From Caballeronia sp. NK8 (lineage in GTDB: Bacteria; Pseudomonadota; Gammaproteobacteria; Burkholderiales; Burkholderiaceae): a stretch of DNA of 64,000 bases. The notes under the pieces were generated by a model. The model saw nothing but the letters and a program-made list of their open reading frames with translations. It ran no database searches and was not told the origin of the DNA. The stretch lies in NCBI RefSeq assembly GCF_018408855.1, contig NZ_AP024326.1, positions 620,001 to 684,000 on the forward strand, given 5' to 3'. The position numbers were made by a program, and so were the translations under genes. Shown piece by piece: positions 42,979-51,761 of this stretch; position 1 is the first letter of the stretch; each line of letters begins with the position of its first letter.

Positions 42979-43634
42979 GGCGTCTCCATCACGTAACCTA
43001 CGCCACGAATCGTCTTGATTGCTTCCGGCCCAATCTTCTTCCTCAGAGTCGAGACATGCACTTCGATGGCGTTGCTCTCGATCTCTTCATCCCACCCATA
43101 GATGCTCTCTTCGATTTTGGACTTCCGCTGCGGCTCCCCTACATGAGAGAGGAGATGCACCAGCACGCCAAATTCGCGCGAGGTAAGCTGGACGTGCGCC
43201 TTGCTCTTCGTCACGGTCATCAACACCGGATTCACGACGAGATCGCCCCCGAACGAGTGGCTCACTCGCGCGATTCTGGGACCGTCGCACGAGCGCGCGG
43301 CAGCGTGACACCACCTCTCCCAGGTCGAACGGTTTGCCAAGGTAGTCATCGGCCCCCGCATCAAGGCCCGCAATTCGGTCGGCCGTCGTGTCCTTGGCGG
43401 TAACCACAAGAACCGGGACCGGATTCCCCTGCGCACGCAGATGAGCGAGCAAACTCATACCGGACATGCCCGGCAGGCCGAGATCGAGCACCACCATGTC
43501 TTAGCGCGTCGTTGCTAGTGCGAGCTTGGCATGCTGGCCATCCTTCGCCCAGTCGACCGCGAACGATGCATTGCGCAGACCGACCTCAAGGCCTTTACCA
43601 ATCGAGCATCATCTTCGACTAATAAGATTCGCAT
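42975..43634 (-). pseudogene. QseB/OmpR-family response regulator, multiply broken
   Basis: Three frames together encode an OmpR-type regulator. MRILLVEDD starts at ATG 43634. GLEVGLRNASFAVDWAKDGQ follows in the next frame after a lost base in the TTT at 43594-43596. A TAA at 43501-43503 stands where the Tyr before DMVVLDLGLPG is expected. DAGADDYLGKPFDLGEV completes the receiver domain. A further shift in the CCCCC at 43246-43250 leads to the winged-helix domain (LTSREFGVLVHLLSHVGE, IEVHVSTLRKKIG, TIRGVGYVME). The TAA is a substitution and cannot be a homopolymer error. Confidence 0.85.
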
Positions 43635-43783
43635 AGGATATCCAGACGGTAGACTACGTCATTGAAGTGCCCGTAGTCTATGCGCATCCGATGCTCGCGA
43701 GGAACGCAGTTTGCTTTAAGGTTCCCTTCAGGTGAAGCTCGCTAACATTGCAAACTTCGTTCTCTTCAGAAGGCGGACTCAAC

Positions 43784-44317
43784 GTGGTTGAGAATCGTTC
43801 GCAAAGTTACGTTCATGGCCCGGTCGCCCGCGTGCTCCACTGGCTCATCGCAAGCCTTATCCTTGCTCAGTTCGTCATTGGGTGGACCATGCCCGATGTG
43901 CACCGCGACACGTTGCCGTCGGGTGAAATCGCCTGGCATCTGAGCGTGGGAGCTGCGATCGTTGCGGTCATGTTGATCCGGATTATTTGGCGCATCACGC
44001 ACACGCCGAAACCGGCTGAACTGGCACCTGCGTTGGCTCTGGTGTCGAAAGCGACTCACCTGCTTTTGTACCTTTTGCTTATCGTGGTTCCGCTGGCGGG
44101 ATGGGCCAATGCGTCCGCGCGGGGATGGATGGTCAATCTTCTGGGAATCGTGCCGTATCCAGCCCTCGCGTCGAAGGGGTCTTCCGTTGGTATGACACTG
44201 GGCAATATCCACAGCGTGCTCGCATGGGTGTTGCTTGCCTTAATTGCGCTACACGTTGCTGCAGCGCTGTTCCACCGCTTCGTGCTTCGAGACTCGGTTC
44301 TGCAGCGCATGCTCTGA
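43784..44317 (+). CDS. Cytochrome b561 family protein
   Basis: A 177-residue inner-membrane dihaem cytochrome b of the CybB/YodB type (the E. coli protein is 176 residues). Four hydrophobic helices contain the expected histidines: HW near the N terminus (RVLHWLIAS), EIAWHLSVG, KATHLLLYLLL and NIHSVLAWVLLALIALHV. E. coli CybB is a superoxide:quinone oxidoreductase, and the same role is likely. GTG 43784 is chosen to begin just before ENRSQSYV; the upstream extension has no ribosome-binding site. It is divergent from the broken qseBC-like pair. Confidence 0.9.
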   Translation: MVENRSQSYVHGPVARVLHWLIASLILAQFVIGWTMPDVHRDTLPSGEIAWHLSVGAAIVAVMLIRIIWRITHTPKPAELAPALALVSKATHLLLYLLLIVVPLAGWANASARGWMVNLLGIVPYPALASKGSSVGMTLGNIHSVLAWVLLALIALHVAAALFHRFVLRDSVLQRML

Positions 44318-44387
44318 GTCAAAAGCACGCGTCGATAAGACGGAGCCTTTACGCATACACTCTGGTTAAAAGTAGCAACAGCATTTT

Positions 44388-44426
44388 ACGAACGGGCGAT
44401 CAGTCGAGCAACGGTCGCCCGTTCGT
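44388..44426. terminator. 12-bp perfect inverted repeat, possible terminator of b561 gene
   Basis: Arms ACGAACGGGCGA and TCGCCCGTTCGT are separated by 15 bases. The GC-rich stem lies 71 bases after the b561 stop, but no U-tract follows on either strand, so it might instead be an operator for the mbfA-like gene. Confidence 0.4.
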
Positions 44427-44565
44427 GCATCTTGCCGTCGGATAACCATTAGAGCAAGCAGATGTAGAAGTGTTTTCATTCTCATTTGAGATCGGAGCAA
44501 CCTCGCAACGTCTAATCCACCTGACTCGAATGGATCATTCGCGGTCAGCTCGAGGGGAGAACAAA

Positions 44566-45693
44566 ATGGCTTCAGCACAAGAGCTCAGAAAATTTCAAGC
44601 ACATCTCGCAGACGAACTTCACAGTGCCGCCATCTACGAGACCTTGTCACGAGTAGAGTTAGACAATGCACGCAAACAGGTGTTCAGCGAACTCGCGGCG
44701 TCCGAACGCATGCATGCCCGTGTGTGGGCGGACAAGCTAAAAGCAAATGGACGGCCTACGCCTTCCAGGTTCAATGCCAAAACACTCTTGATGAAGGCGC
44801 TCGTCCATCTCGCGGGGCCACGCCTGGTTCTTCCGTCGATCGCTGCAGCCGAGTTCGCCGACCGGAACAAGTACGCTGGCAACCCGGATACTGCGCGCAT
44901 GTCTGAGGACGAACAACACCACGCGAGCGTCGTGCAAAAGATGGCGAACGCGGGGAAGCCTGCCGCTCAGCAAGGAGCGGATATCGCACAAGCGGAGTCA
45001 TGGCATCGCGGCGTCGCATCTGGTAATGACCTGCGTGCGGCCGTACTAGGCGCGAACGACGGACTCGTCTCGAACTTTTGCTTGATTATGGGTGTGGCGG
45101 GTGCCGGGAGCGACAACAAGGCTATCTTGCTTACGGCGCTCGCCGGATTGATCGCCGGCGCCTGCTCGATGGCCTTGGGCGAATGGCTGTCTGTCACCAA
45201 CGCACGCGAACTGGCACAGGCGCAGGTCTCAAAGGAAGAAAGCGAACTCGAACATAGTCCAGAATCAGAAGAGTACGAGCTTGCACTCATCTACAAAGCG
45301 AAAGGGTTGAGCGCGGAAGAGGCCACGCGTGTCGCCTCACAAATCATGCAGGACAAGGACAAGGCATTGGACGCGCTGGTGCGCGAGGAACTGGGACTGG
45401 ACCCGGCTGAACTAGGCGGCAATCCGTGGTCCGCTGCCGGCGTCTCGTTTTGCCTGTTTGCCATCGGCGCCATTTTCCCCGCCATGCCGTTCCTTTGGTC
45501 GACAGGTGGAACGGCAATCGTCGAGTGCATCGGTTTCAGCATGCTCGCACTGGCGGCCATCGGAGTCTTCACCTCGCTGTTCAACGGTCGCAGTGCTGGA
45601 TTCTCAGCGGTTCGGCAAATACTCGTTGGCCTGGCGGCAGCCGCGTTTACATTCGGCGTTGGCAGAGTCCTCGGAGTAGCAGTTGTCTCATAA
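44566..45693 (+). CDS. MbfA-like ferritin-VIT1 iron/manganese exporter
   Basis: A 375-residue fusion. The N-terminal ferritin-like (erythrin) domain (about 1-140) has the E-x-x-H pairs of a di-iron site (ELHSAAIYE, SERMHARVW, EDEQHH). A VIT1/CCC1 membrane domain follows (about 150-375: GANDGLVSNFCLIMGVAGA, ACSMALGEWLSV and three C-terminal helices). Known MbfA proteins of alpha-proteobacteria export iron and protect against H2O2. GAGGGGAGA precedes ATG 44566. It is a single gene with no visible Irr-type or FNR-type box that I can assign. Confidence 0.9.
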   Translation: MASAQELRKFQAHLADELHSAAIYETLSRVELDNARKQVFSELAASERMHARVWADKLKANGRPTPSRFNAKTLLMKALVHLAGPRLVLPSIAAAEFADRNKYAGNPDTARMSEDEQHHASVVQKMANAGKPAAQQGADIAQAESWHRGVASGNDLRAAVLGANDGLVSNFCLIMGVAGAGSDNKAILLTALAGLIAGACSMALGEWLSVTNARELAQAQVSKEESELEHSPESEEYELALIYKAKGLSAEEATRVASQIMQDKDKALDALVREELGLDPAELGGNPWSAAGVSFCLFAIGAIFPAMPFLWSTGGTAIVECIGFSMLALAAIGVFTSLFNGRSAGFSAVRQILVGLAAAAFTFGVGRVLGVAVVS

Positions 45694-46076
45694 GGTGTCC
45701 CATGCTTGTCTGCTGCGCTTTACTTTTTCAACGTCGCGACTCTATGCCACGTTGGGTCATAAGCTCTAGGCATCGCTATGCATTGCCGCTTACGGCTTCC
45801 TCGTTGCTCAGCGCCTCATTCAGGGAGGTAGTAAAAAAAACGCTGCGATCCGCGACACATCTGGCTTACCCTCGGACTACGTGCCACGCGGCTCCCCAGC
45901 GCGCGCAGCGCCACGTGGCTGACTCGATCGCCACGCTGCGCTGGTGCATCGCTGCGCACGTCGCTAAGCGGCTCCAGCGATGCCCATTCTGCAGTTCTGC
46001 CTCGACATATTTAATGACACAGTAAGACTAGGGCGGCATTGGCAAGGCTCTTAGGTGGACGCGATGCTGCCAGTTG
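45694..46076. other. Intergenic stretch, no gene seen
   Basis: Between the MbfA-like gene and the first toxin gene. It contains a run of eight A near 45836 but no stem beside it, and no open frame with family features. Confidence 0.5.
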
Positions 46077-46400
46077 CTATCGGTCTTGGCGAGTGTCCCA
46101 CACCCGCAAAATAGCAATCGTGCTCGGTTCTTCAGCGTAAGCGGGTAGGACTTCGTAATGCAACTCGTATCGACCAGCGAGGCAGACCCCGCGGTGCACT
46201 TCTCGCGCCGGCGGCCCGTCATAACCGTCAAGCTCTTCCCCGAGACGATGGAAATGATCTTGTCCTAGGCGCTCCGCTTCGTCGAACAGCGCGTTGACGA
46301 TCCGACGCGCCGTCGCGCCATCATTGAATTTCTTTACGTGTTCAACGATCAGCGCCATGTCGGACATCGCTTTACTGGTTGGAAGTACTTTAACGGTCAC
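46077..46400 (-). CDS. RelE/ParE-type toxin of a type II toxin-antitoxin pair
   Basis: A 107-residue protein. A helix pair (VEHVKKFNDGATARRIVNALFDEAERL) is followed by strands with REVHRGVCLAGRYELHYEVL and a C-terminal AILRVWDTRQDR, the usual RelE/ParE end (I-x-x-V-x-H/D-x-R-x). The start is GTG 46400, whose bases overlap the TGA of the antitoxin gene. It would inhibit translation or gyrase when free. RelE and ParE subtypes cannot be told apart from sequence alone. Confidence 0.8.
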   Translation of the reverse strand: MTVKVLPTSKAMSDMALIVEHVKKFNDGATARRIVNALFDEAERLGQDHFHRLGEELDGYDGPPAREVHRGVCLAGRYELHYEVLPAYAEEPSTIAILRVWDTRQDR

Positions 46401-46666
46401 GCTTTGGGCACCGGTTGTTCTTCGTCCGTTCCAATACTGTTGGCCCAAGCGCGGGCTTGTTCCATTGATACCATTCGTCCGGCGCTTACGTCGTCTAAAC
46501 CTTCTTGAATCAAACGGCGCTTCTCCGCTTCACGTGCAAGAAACTGAACTAATGCTTTCTTGACGATCCATTGACGAGGTCGCTCGAGCAACTCAGACAG
46601 GGCATCCACTTCCTGAGCCAACTCAATCGGCACCTGCGCCGTTAGCGTGCGAGTCTCAGCAACCAT
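46397..46666 (-). CDS. Ribbon-helix-helix antitoxin (CopG-like)
   Basis: An 89-residue protein with an RHH DNA-binding N terminus: strand RTLTAQVPIELAQEVDAL, then ERPRQWIVKKALVQFLARE. The acidic C-terminal tail, ending EEQPVPKA, should wrap the toxin. It precedes and overlaps the toxin gene, the normal antitoxin-first order. A 7-bp inverted repeat at 46699-46715 upstream is a likely autoregulatory operator. Confidence 0.85.
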   Translation of the reverse strand: MVAETRTLTAQVPIELAQEVDALSELLERPRQWIVKKALVQFLAREAEKRRLIQEGLDDVSAGRMVSMEQARAWANSIGTDEEQPVPKA

Positions 46667-46698
46667 GATTTGGCCTCAATTATCATCAGCAATAGAAT

Positions 46699-46715
46699 TT
46701 ATTGTAAAACAATAA
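46699..46715. promoter_or_regulatory. Palindromic operator upstream of CopG-RelE module
   Basis: Arms TTATTGT and ACAATAA separated by AAA lie 33 bases upstream of the antitoxin ATG in an AT-rich stretch, fitting RHH autorepression. Confidence 0.55.
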
Positions 46716-47046
46716 TCTGTAGGCTGCACGGGCGACCGCATCGTCAGAGTTAGGTCGGATGTAACCCTCAACTTGTCAAATTTAACGTAACTGTTTCTAT
46801 CAACTTTTCGCAAAATGCTTAACTTGCGCGATGCGTCGGCCATGGCATGTATGCCTGCAAAGCGACGCGGGGCTTTGCCAAGATGGCGACCTGACGATGG
46901 ATGGAGCAAAACGGCGGTTGTTCTACCACGTGGTAGACAACTCCCATAAATCGAAGGCGCGACCGGGGAGTCCGACGGCAACGAGGACGCGCCTGACCCG
47001 GATGTTTGGGTCGACTCGGTCCCGGCTCTAAGCAGACACTGAACCT
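46716..47046. other. Intergenic stretch between two toxin-antitoxin modules
   Basis: About 330 bases between the divergent TA modules. Minus-strand frames here have no family features. I see no repeat or RNA-like structure beyond the adjacent operator. Confidence 0.45.
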
Positions 47047-47688
47047 TTGGCGAATCGCTGCAGCCCCGGCAAGACGGTAGGTTTGCCAGTCGCCGGACAT
47101 GTACGTGATCGAGATTATCAGTTTTCCATTCGTGGGCCTGTTGACCGGGCGGCGGCGCTTGCTGAGGCAATCCAACGGCTAGGTCCGCTCGCAGACGCGC
47201 TTTTCAACGAGCAAGGCGAAGAACAACTGAAGCTGTTGCTGCGGGCCGTCACGCCCGTCGTTCCGGTGCCCGAGCATACGCTTCGGGAAGCGGCGATGCG
47301 CAAGGCTGGGATGAAGCGCGTTCTGGAGGCCAGTGACTGGCTGACAGCGGCACAGATTGCTCAACTGGCAGAACTGAGCGGCAGCAACCCAAGCCAACAG
47401 CCGAATCGCTGGAAACACGACGGCATGGTCTTCGCCGTTGACATCAATGGAAAGGATCACTTCCCCGCCTACGGCCTGGATCCCGACAGGAAATATCGAC
47501 CCCGGCGCGCGATGACAGACGTGCTGAAGGCTTTTGGCAACAGCAAGGACGGCTGGGCGCTCGCCTTTTGGTTCGCATCGGTCAACAGCTATCTAGGGGG
47601 CGCCCGCCCGCTGGACGTATTGCAGTCTGATCCGAAACGCGTGATCGAAGCGGCGGAGGCTGAGGTCGAGGGCGTCGTACATGGATGA
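47047..47688 (+). CDS. Xre/MbcA/ParS-type antitoxin (DUF2384-like)
   Basis: A protein of up to 213 residues. The middle has a helix-turn-helix-like segment (WLTAAQIAQLAELSGSNPSQ) and the C terminus has the toxin-binding region, with FWFASVNSYLGGARPLDVLQSDPKRVIEAA matching the DUF2384 N-x-x-L-x-G-x-x-P-x-D-x-L pattern. TTG 47047 is the first possible start but has no ribosome-binding site, so the true start may lie further downstream. Its end overlaps the RES gene by 8 bases. Together they form a RES-Xre type II module. Confidence 0.75.
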   Translation: MANRCSPGKTVGLPVAGHVRDRDYQFSIRGPVDRAAALAEAIQRLGPLADALFNEQGEEQLKLLLRAVTPVVPVPEHTLREAAMRKAGMKRVLEASDWLTAAQIAQLAELSGSNPSQQPNRWKHDGMVFAVDINGKDHFPAYGLDPDRKYRPRRAMTDVLKAFGNSKDGWALAFWFASVNSYLGGARPLDVLQSDPKRVIEAAEAEVEGVVHG

Positions 47689-48523
47689 AGTTGTCACGGC
47701 GACGTCAGGACGCTTCTTGCCGTCGCCACCTGATGATCTGAATGTCTTGGTCAAGCGCACGCGATGGAACACCTTTCGACTGATCCATCGCGTGCATCAT
47801 CGGCAGTATGCGGGCAACGCCTTCAATCCCGGCATCAAAGGAAACGCTCGGTTCAGCCCCATCAAAACCAGCGCGGGACACCCTATTCCAACACTCTACG
47901 GGGGCACCACGGTCGAGTGCGCTGCAATGGAAACTGTCTTCCATGACGTTCCCTATGCTCCGGGCCTGAAAACCTACGAGAAGCCGAAGCTCGAGACGCA
48001 GCGACACACCGTGCTTGCTCCGCGGCGCGACCTTATTTTGGCGGACCTGAGCAACGTTCCCCTGCGCAAGCTCGGCATCGAGCGCTCGCAGCTGATCGAT
48101 ACGGAAGCAGATTGCTACCCGTACACCCGTAGCTGGGGCGCAGCACTGCATGACCAGTGTCCGGATATCGACGGACTCTGTTGGGTCTCACGTCAGCATG
48201 ACCGGAAACTCGCCTTGATCATTTTTGGCGATCGGGCTCGCGTCGAAGATCTTACGCATCTCGATGGACCTACCCATTTGACGGGCGATCTGAACCTCTA
48301 CAGCTTAATCCTTTCCCTTGCTTTGGAACTGGGCGTAAATCTAGTCGAGAGGCCGTTATCGAATGGTCCAGGCCTGGATTGGCGAGTGAGGGTCCGGAGA
48401 TCTTCAGGCTCTACGCACTCGCCACCGAGCTGCGACTGTTCAGCAAAAGCGCGTTCAAGATACGACTTCCCCTCGTCACACCCTCACGCGGAAGCGGTGG
48501 AGTTCGTATCGGCGAATGCTTAA
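47681..48523 (+). CDS. RES-domain toxin (NAD-degrading type)
   Basis: A 280-residue protein. The RES domain spans about 28-225, with conserved R33 (TFRLIHRVHH), Y43 and the GNARFSPI motif, TLYGGTTVECAAMETVFHDV with the family's Tyr/Glu, and YPYTRSWGAALHD. RES toxins act as NAD+ phosphorylases or glycohydrolases. The last 50 residues look unlike the family and read as if the frame had slipped after LGVNLVERPL. GTG/ATG starts overlap the antitoxin; ATG 47681 is used. Confidence 0.8.
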   Translation: MDEVVTATSGRFLPSPPDDLNVLVKRTRWNTFRLIHRVHHRQYAGNAFNPGIKGNARFSPIKTSAGHPIPTLYGGTTVECAAMETVFHDVPYAPGLKTYEKPKLETQRHTVLAPRRDLILADLSNVPLRKLGIERSQLIDTEADCYPYTRSWGAALHDQCPDIDGLCWVSRQHDRKLALIIFGDRARVEDLTHLDGPTHLTGDLNLYSLILSLALELGVNLVERPLSNGPGLDWRVRVRRSSGSTHSPPSCDCSAKARSRYDFPSSHPHAEAVEFVSANA

Positions 48524-48552
48524 GAAGTTCGCTCCAACGCCGATATCTAGTC

Positions 48553-48812
48553 ATGGAACCGGACCGCCTCCCTGCCCCTAGCGCTTATGAACTATTGCTG
48601 ACTGACGCTGATCTAGTGCATCTGCGCAGCGTCATTTCGATGGACGTCGCCGACCCGAACCGAGTCTTTCGCTCTTCTACTGGCGGCGTCGCGTCGCTCG
48701 GCTTCTGGAGACGCGACACCTCCTACCAGCACAGCTAGCCGCTGCTTCTTCGCTGCTGGATATGATTGAGTTGGCCGACCCTGGTGTTCGGCCGCTCGCA
48801 AAGGCTAGCTGA
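48553..48812 (+). pseudogene. Small hypothetical protein, frameshifted
   Basis: ATG 48553 opens a coherent frame (YELLLTDADLVHLRSVISMD, then VADPNRVF). A one-base gain in the TTT at 48667-48669 would join it to LFYWRRRVARLLETRHLLPA and QLAAASSLLDMIELADPGVR, ending at TGA 48810-48812, giving about 86 residues. Both halves read like helical coding sequence with matching codon use. I do not recognise the family. The position after a RES toxin gives no functional clue. Confidence 0.4.
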
Positions 48813-49366
48813 ATGGCGGTGTAACCGTGCGCGACGAGGCATTAACCGATTGCACAAAACTTGGCAGCGAGCTTCCAATACGCTTAAATCAGCACCGCTC
48901 GAACGCCGGCGTGCGCCGCTAACCTTAGTTGACTGAATTCCCCAGGCATCCGCCAGCGACGCTATCGCCCTCGACACGTCGCCTATCCTGGGATCCTCGT
49001 TGTGCCAGCTCGAGCGCGTTAATTCGTGGCATGCCCTAAGAGCGCCTAAGCTGAGGCGCAACAAAGGTGTCGACGCCTTGTCGGCCATTGCGGACCTTCG
49101 CTGGTTACGGACTGTGTGGATGCACCCAGTCCGTTTGCGGTCATTCGCCGGCTTGCACCGCTGAACCGCACGTCGGCATGCGCGAATGAGTCTTCTCGAC
49201 CCCGAAGCAGACTTTCGAGCCGGCGACTGTCCGACGGCACATGTCCGATGCATAGCCGCCATCCAACCGCGCTCCCTCGCATCGACGCACCCCATTGGAC
49301 CGGGCCTACGGCGAAGACCGCTACATGCTCAGCCCGTGGCACCGTCAAAAGATACCGATTCTGTGC
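48813..49366. other. Intergenic stretch, no gene seen
   Basis: About 550 bases between the toxin-antitoxin region and the catabolic operon. Several overlapping frames exist but none has family motifs, a ribosome-binding site or plausible codon use. Confidence 0.5.
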
Positions 49367-50938
49367 TCACATGATTGCGCTGATCTGCCAAGGTACGAAT
49401 TCGTTTTGTCCGTAGCCATGCAGCTCACTGCGAGAACGGGTACCTGAGGCGACATCGAGTAGCAATTCGAAGAGCACTTGTCCCAGTTGTTCAATCGTCG
49501 CTCGTCCTTCCAACACTTCTCCGCAGTTCAAGTCCATATCGTCGGCCTGTCGTTGCCAAAGTGCTGTGTTGGTCGCAAGTTTGACGGAGGGCGCGGGCGA
49601 GCAGCCGTAAGCTGAACCACGTCCCGTTGTAAAGCAGATAAGGTTCGCACCGCCTGCTACCTGGCCCGTTGCCGACACAGGGTCATAGCCTGGCGTGTCC
49701 ATGAAGACAAGGCCGCGTGCCGTGACCGGCTGGGCGTACTCGTACACTTCGGTCAGATTGGTCGAACCGGCTTTCGCGATGCCTCCCAGCGATTTTTCAA
49801 GAACGGTCGTCAAACCGCCGGCCTTATTGCCTGCAGACGGATTGTTGTTCATTTGCGCGCCTAGTCGGTGCGCATAGGCTTCCCACCAGTTAATTCGATC
49901 AACGAGCTTCCGACCCACCTCTCGCGTTTCGGCGCGGCGCGTTAGTAGGTGCTCGGCGCCGTAAATCTCAGGCGTCTCCGAGAGAATCGCAGTGCCACCG
50001 TGTTGCACCAACAGATCAACAGCAGCCCCCAGCACTGGATTTGCCGTGATGCCAGAGTATCCGTCAGATCCTCCACATTGGAGACCGACCTTGAGATGAC
50101 TTGCGCTGACCGGCTCGCGCCTCACATTGTTTGCGTCGGGCAACATGCGCCGCACCAGTTCGATACCTTTCGCGATCGTCTGCGTGGTACCACCGCTATC
50201 TTGGATCGTGAACGTCCGCAAGCGGTCGTGTTCTCGAAGTCCCTGCGTCTTAAAAAGTCGCGAGATCTGATTCGTTTCACAACCGAGACCGACTACCAGT
50301 ATACTTGCGAAGTTCGGATGGCAAGCATACCCCCCAAGCGTGCGCTGCAGCATCGCAAGACCATCGCCTTCAGAGTCGATGGCACAACCGGAGCCATGGG
50401 TAAGGGCGACGACACCATCGACATTCGGGAATGCCGCCAGTTCTTCGGGATGGATGTCACGGCGAAAATGATCCGCAATGGCCCGTGCAACGGTGGCGGA
50501 GCAATTGACCGAGGTGAGAATCCCGATGTAGTTGCGTGTGGCGACACGACCGTCTGAGCGGATAATGCCCTGAAAGGTTGCGGGCTCGTCCGACCGTACC
50601 GTCGGACGCGCCCCCTGACCAAATGCATAATCCCGCGCAAAGTCGCCCATCGCGAGATTATGGGTGTGTACGTGCTGCCCTGCGCGGATGGGCTGACTCG
50701 CGAAGCCGATCACTTGGCCGTAGCGGTGCACCGCCTCGCCCTGACCGATGTCCCGCGTCGCTACTTTGTGACCGGGCGGAATCAGTCCCGACACCGTCAC
50801 CGCTTCTTCGTCGAGCACCGTGCCGGCAACGAGCTGTTCGAGCGCGATCACGACGTCGTCGGCAGGATTGAGCCTTATCACACGAACCGACATCGACGCG
50901 GTGGATGGCTTTAATGTGTCGGCACTATTCAACGACAT
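49367..50938 (-). CDS. UxaA-family altronate/galactarate-type dehydratase
   Basis: A 523-residue enzyme with an N-terminal SAF domain (about 16-110, IPPGHKVATRDI) and a C-terminal dehydratase domain (FQGIIRSDGRVATRNYIG, HGSGCAIDSEGD, GLGCETNQI, QCGGSDGYSGITANP, GCSPAPSVKLATN). The conserved cysteines and Asp/Glu of the metal site are present. UxaA/GarD relatives dehydrate sugar acids to 2-keto-3-deoxy acids; the exact acid here is unknown. AGGAG precedes ATG 50938. It is the last gene of the leftward catabolic operon. Confidence 0.9.
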   Translation of the reverse strand: MSLNSADTLKPSTASMSVRVIRLNPADDVVIALEQLVAGTVLDEEAVTVSGLIPPGHKVATRDIGQGEAVHRYGQVIGFASQPIRAGQHVHTHNLAMGDFARDYAFGQGARPTVRSDEPATFQGIIRSDGRVATRNYIGILTSVNCSATVARAIADHFRRDIHPEELAAFPNVDGVVALTHGSGCAIDSEGDGLAMLQRTLGGYACHPNFASILVVGLGCETNQISRLFKTQGLREHDRLRTFTIQDSGGTTQTIAKGIELVRRMLPDANNVRREPVSASHLKVGLQCGGSDGYSGITANPVLGAAVDLLVQHGGTAILSETPEIYGAEHLLTRRAETREVGRKLVDRINWWEAYAHRLGAQMNNNPSAGNKAGGLTTVLEKSLGGIAKAGSTNLTEVYEYAQPVTARGLVFMDTPGYDPVSATGQVAGGANLICFTTGRGSAYGCSPAPSVKLATNTALWQRQADDMDLNCGEVLEGRATIEQLGQVLFELLLDVASGTRSRSELHGYGQNEFVPWQISAIM

Positions 50939-51035
50939 GGCACTACTCCTACTTTTTCAGGAAAGGCCGGCCGCGCGTGACCACTTTGGATTCGCGCGGA
51001 CGGCCGGAAGCGGTGATGGGACGATACTCAAGCAC

Positions 51036-51731
51036 TCAGCCAGCGCTCCAAGGCGTTTTGCAACGCGTGTACTCGAGTTGATAAAGCGTCGTATCCGGCG
51101 TTGTTGCCCGCGCCTCAGGCAACGCCGCCAGTCCAGAAACGAAGCGGTCGACCGCTGAACGGACATAGTCCGCCCGGCACCCTTCAACTAACACAATCCA
51201 GGTCGGTACCTGAGTTCCTTCTGCGCGCGCCTTCTTCTCCGCGGTTTCTACCTTGCTGATTGCTTTGTCGGCAAGACACAGATGCACGCCAGTGATACCT
51301 GGCAAATCCACGAGCGGCGGCAGCACGCGCTGACGCAAGCCCTCCACTACCTGAGCCCCCGCATCCAAAGGCACGTCGAAGCGCGCAGTGATGACATAGG
51401 CACCTTGGCCGACGCCGTCCGAGTAGGCGACGTGACAGATTGAGCGCGCGACGCTCCGGAAAGAGGCGACAACCTCCTTGGTCCACGGCGTCGGCGCATT
51501 TAGCCGAGCAAGGTAGTCTTGCGCGCCAAGCACCTCAACCGTGTCGGCCTCGTACAAATTGAAGTACTCGGGGCCTGCATCCAGGGCTATGAAGCGCCGA
51601 CCGCGGCTAAACCCAGGGATGCCGGTACGTTCGGGCATGTGCTCGCGGTTGTGCCACTCGTAGAATTCATCTTTCGCTTCCGCCAGCAGGTCATGCCAGA
51701 TTGCGACAACGCCCGTTCCAGCAAGGCTCAT
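51036..51731 (-). CDS. DUF4286 family protein
   Basis: A 231-residue soluble protein with two ferredoxin-like (Dabb-type) halves. The first carries KDEFYEWHNREHMPERTGIPGFSRGRRF, the signature of DUF4286. The family is often found with ring-cleavage or sugar-acid catabolic genes but has no proven function. GGAGG six bases before ATG 51731 decides the start. It lies between the FAH-family and UxaA-family genes, 30 bases from the former. Confidence 0.85.
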   Translation of the reverse strand: MSLAGTGVVAIWHDLLAEAKDEFYEWHNREHMPERTGIPGFSRGRRFIALDAGPEYFNLYEADTVEVLGAQDYLARLNAPTPWTKEVVASFRSVARSICHVAYSDGVGQGAYVITARFDVPLDAGAQVVEGLRQRVLPPLVDLPGITGVHLCLADKAISKVETAEKKARAEGTQVPTWIVLVEGCRADYVRSAVDRFVSGLAALPEARATTPDTTLYQLEYTRCKTPWSAG

Positions 51732-51761
51732 ATTTCCTCCATTTAACAAAATCGATCGTGC

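Noticed and set aside
45830..45850. Run of eight A as a possible terminator tail
   Set aside because: No stem of useful length lies on either side.
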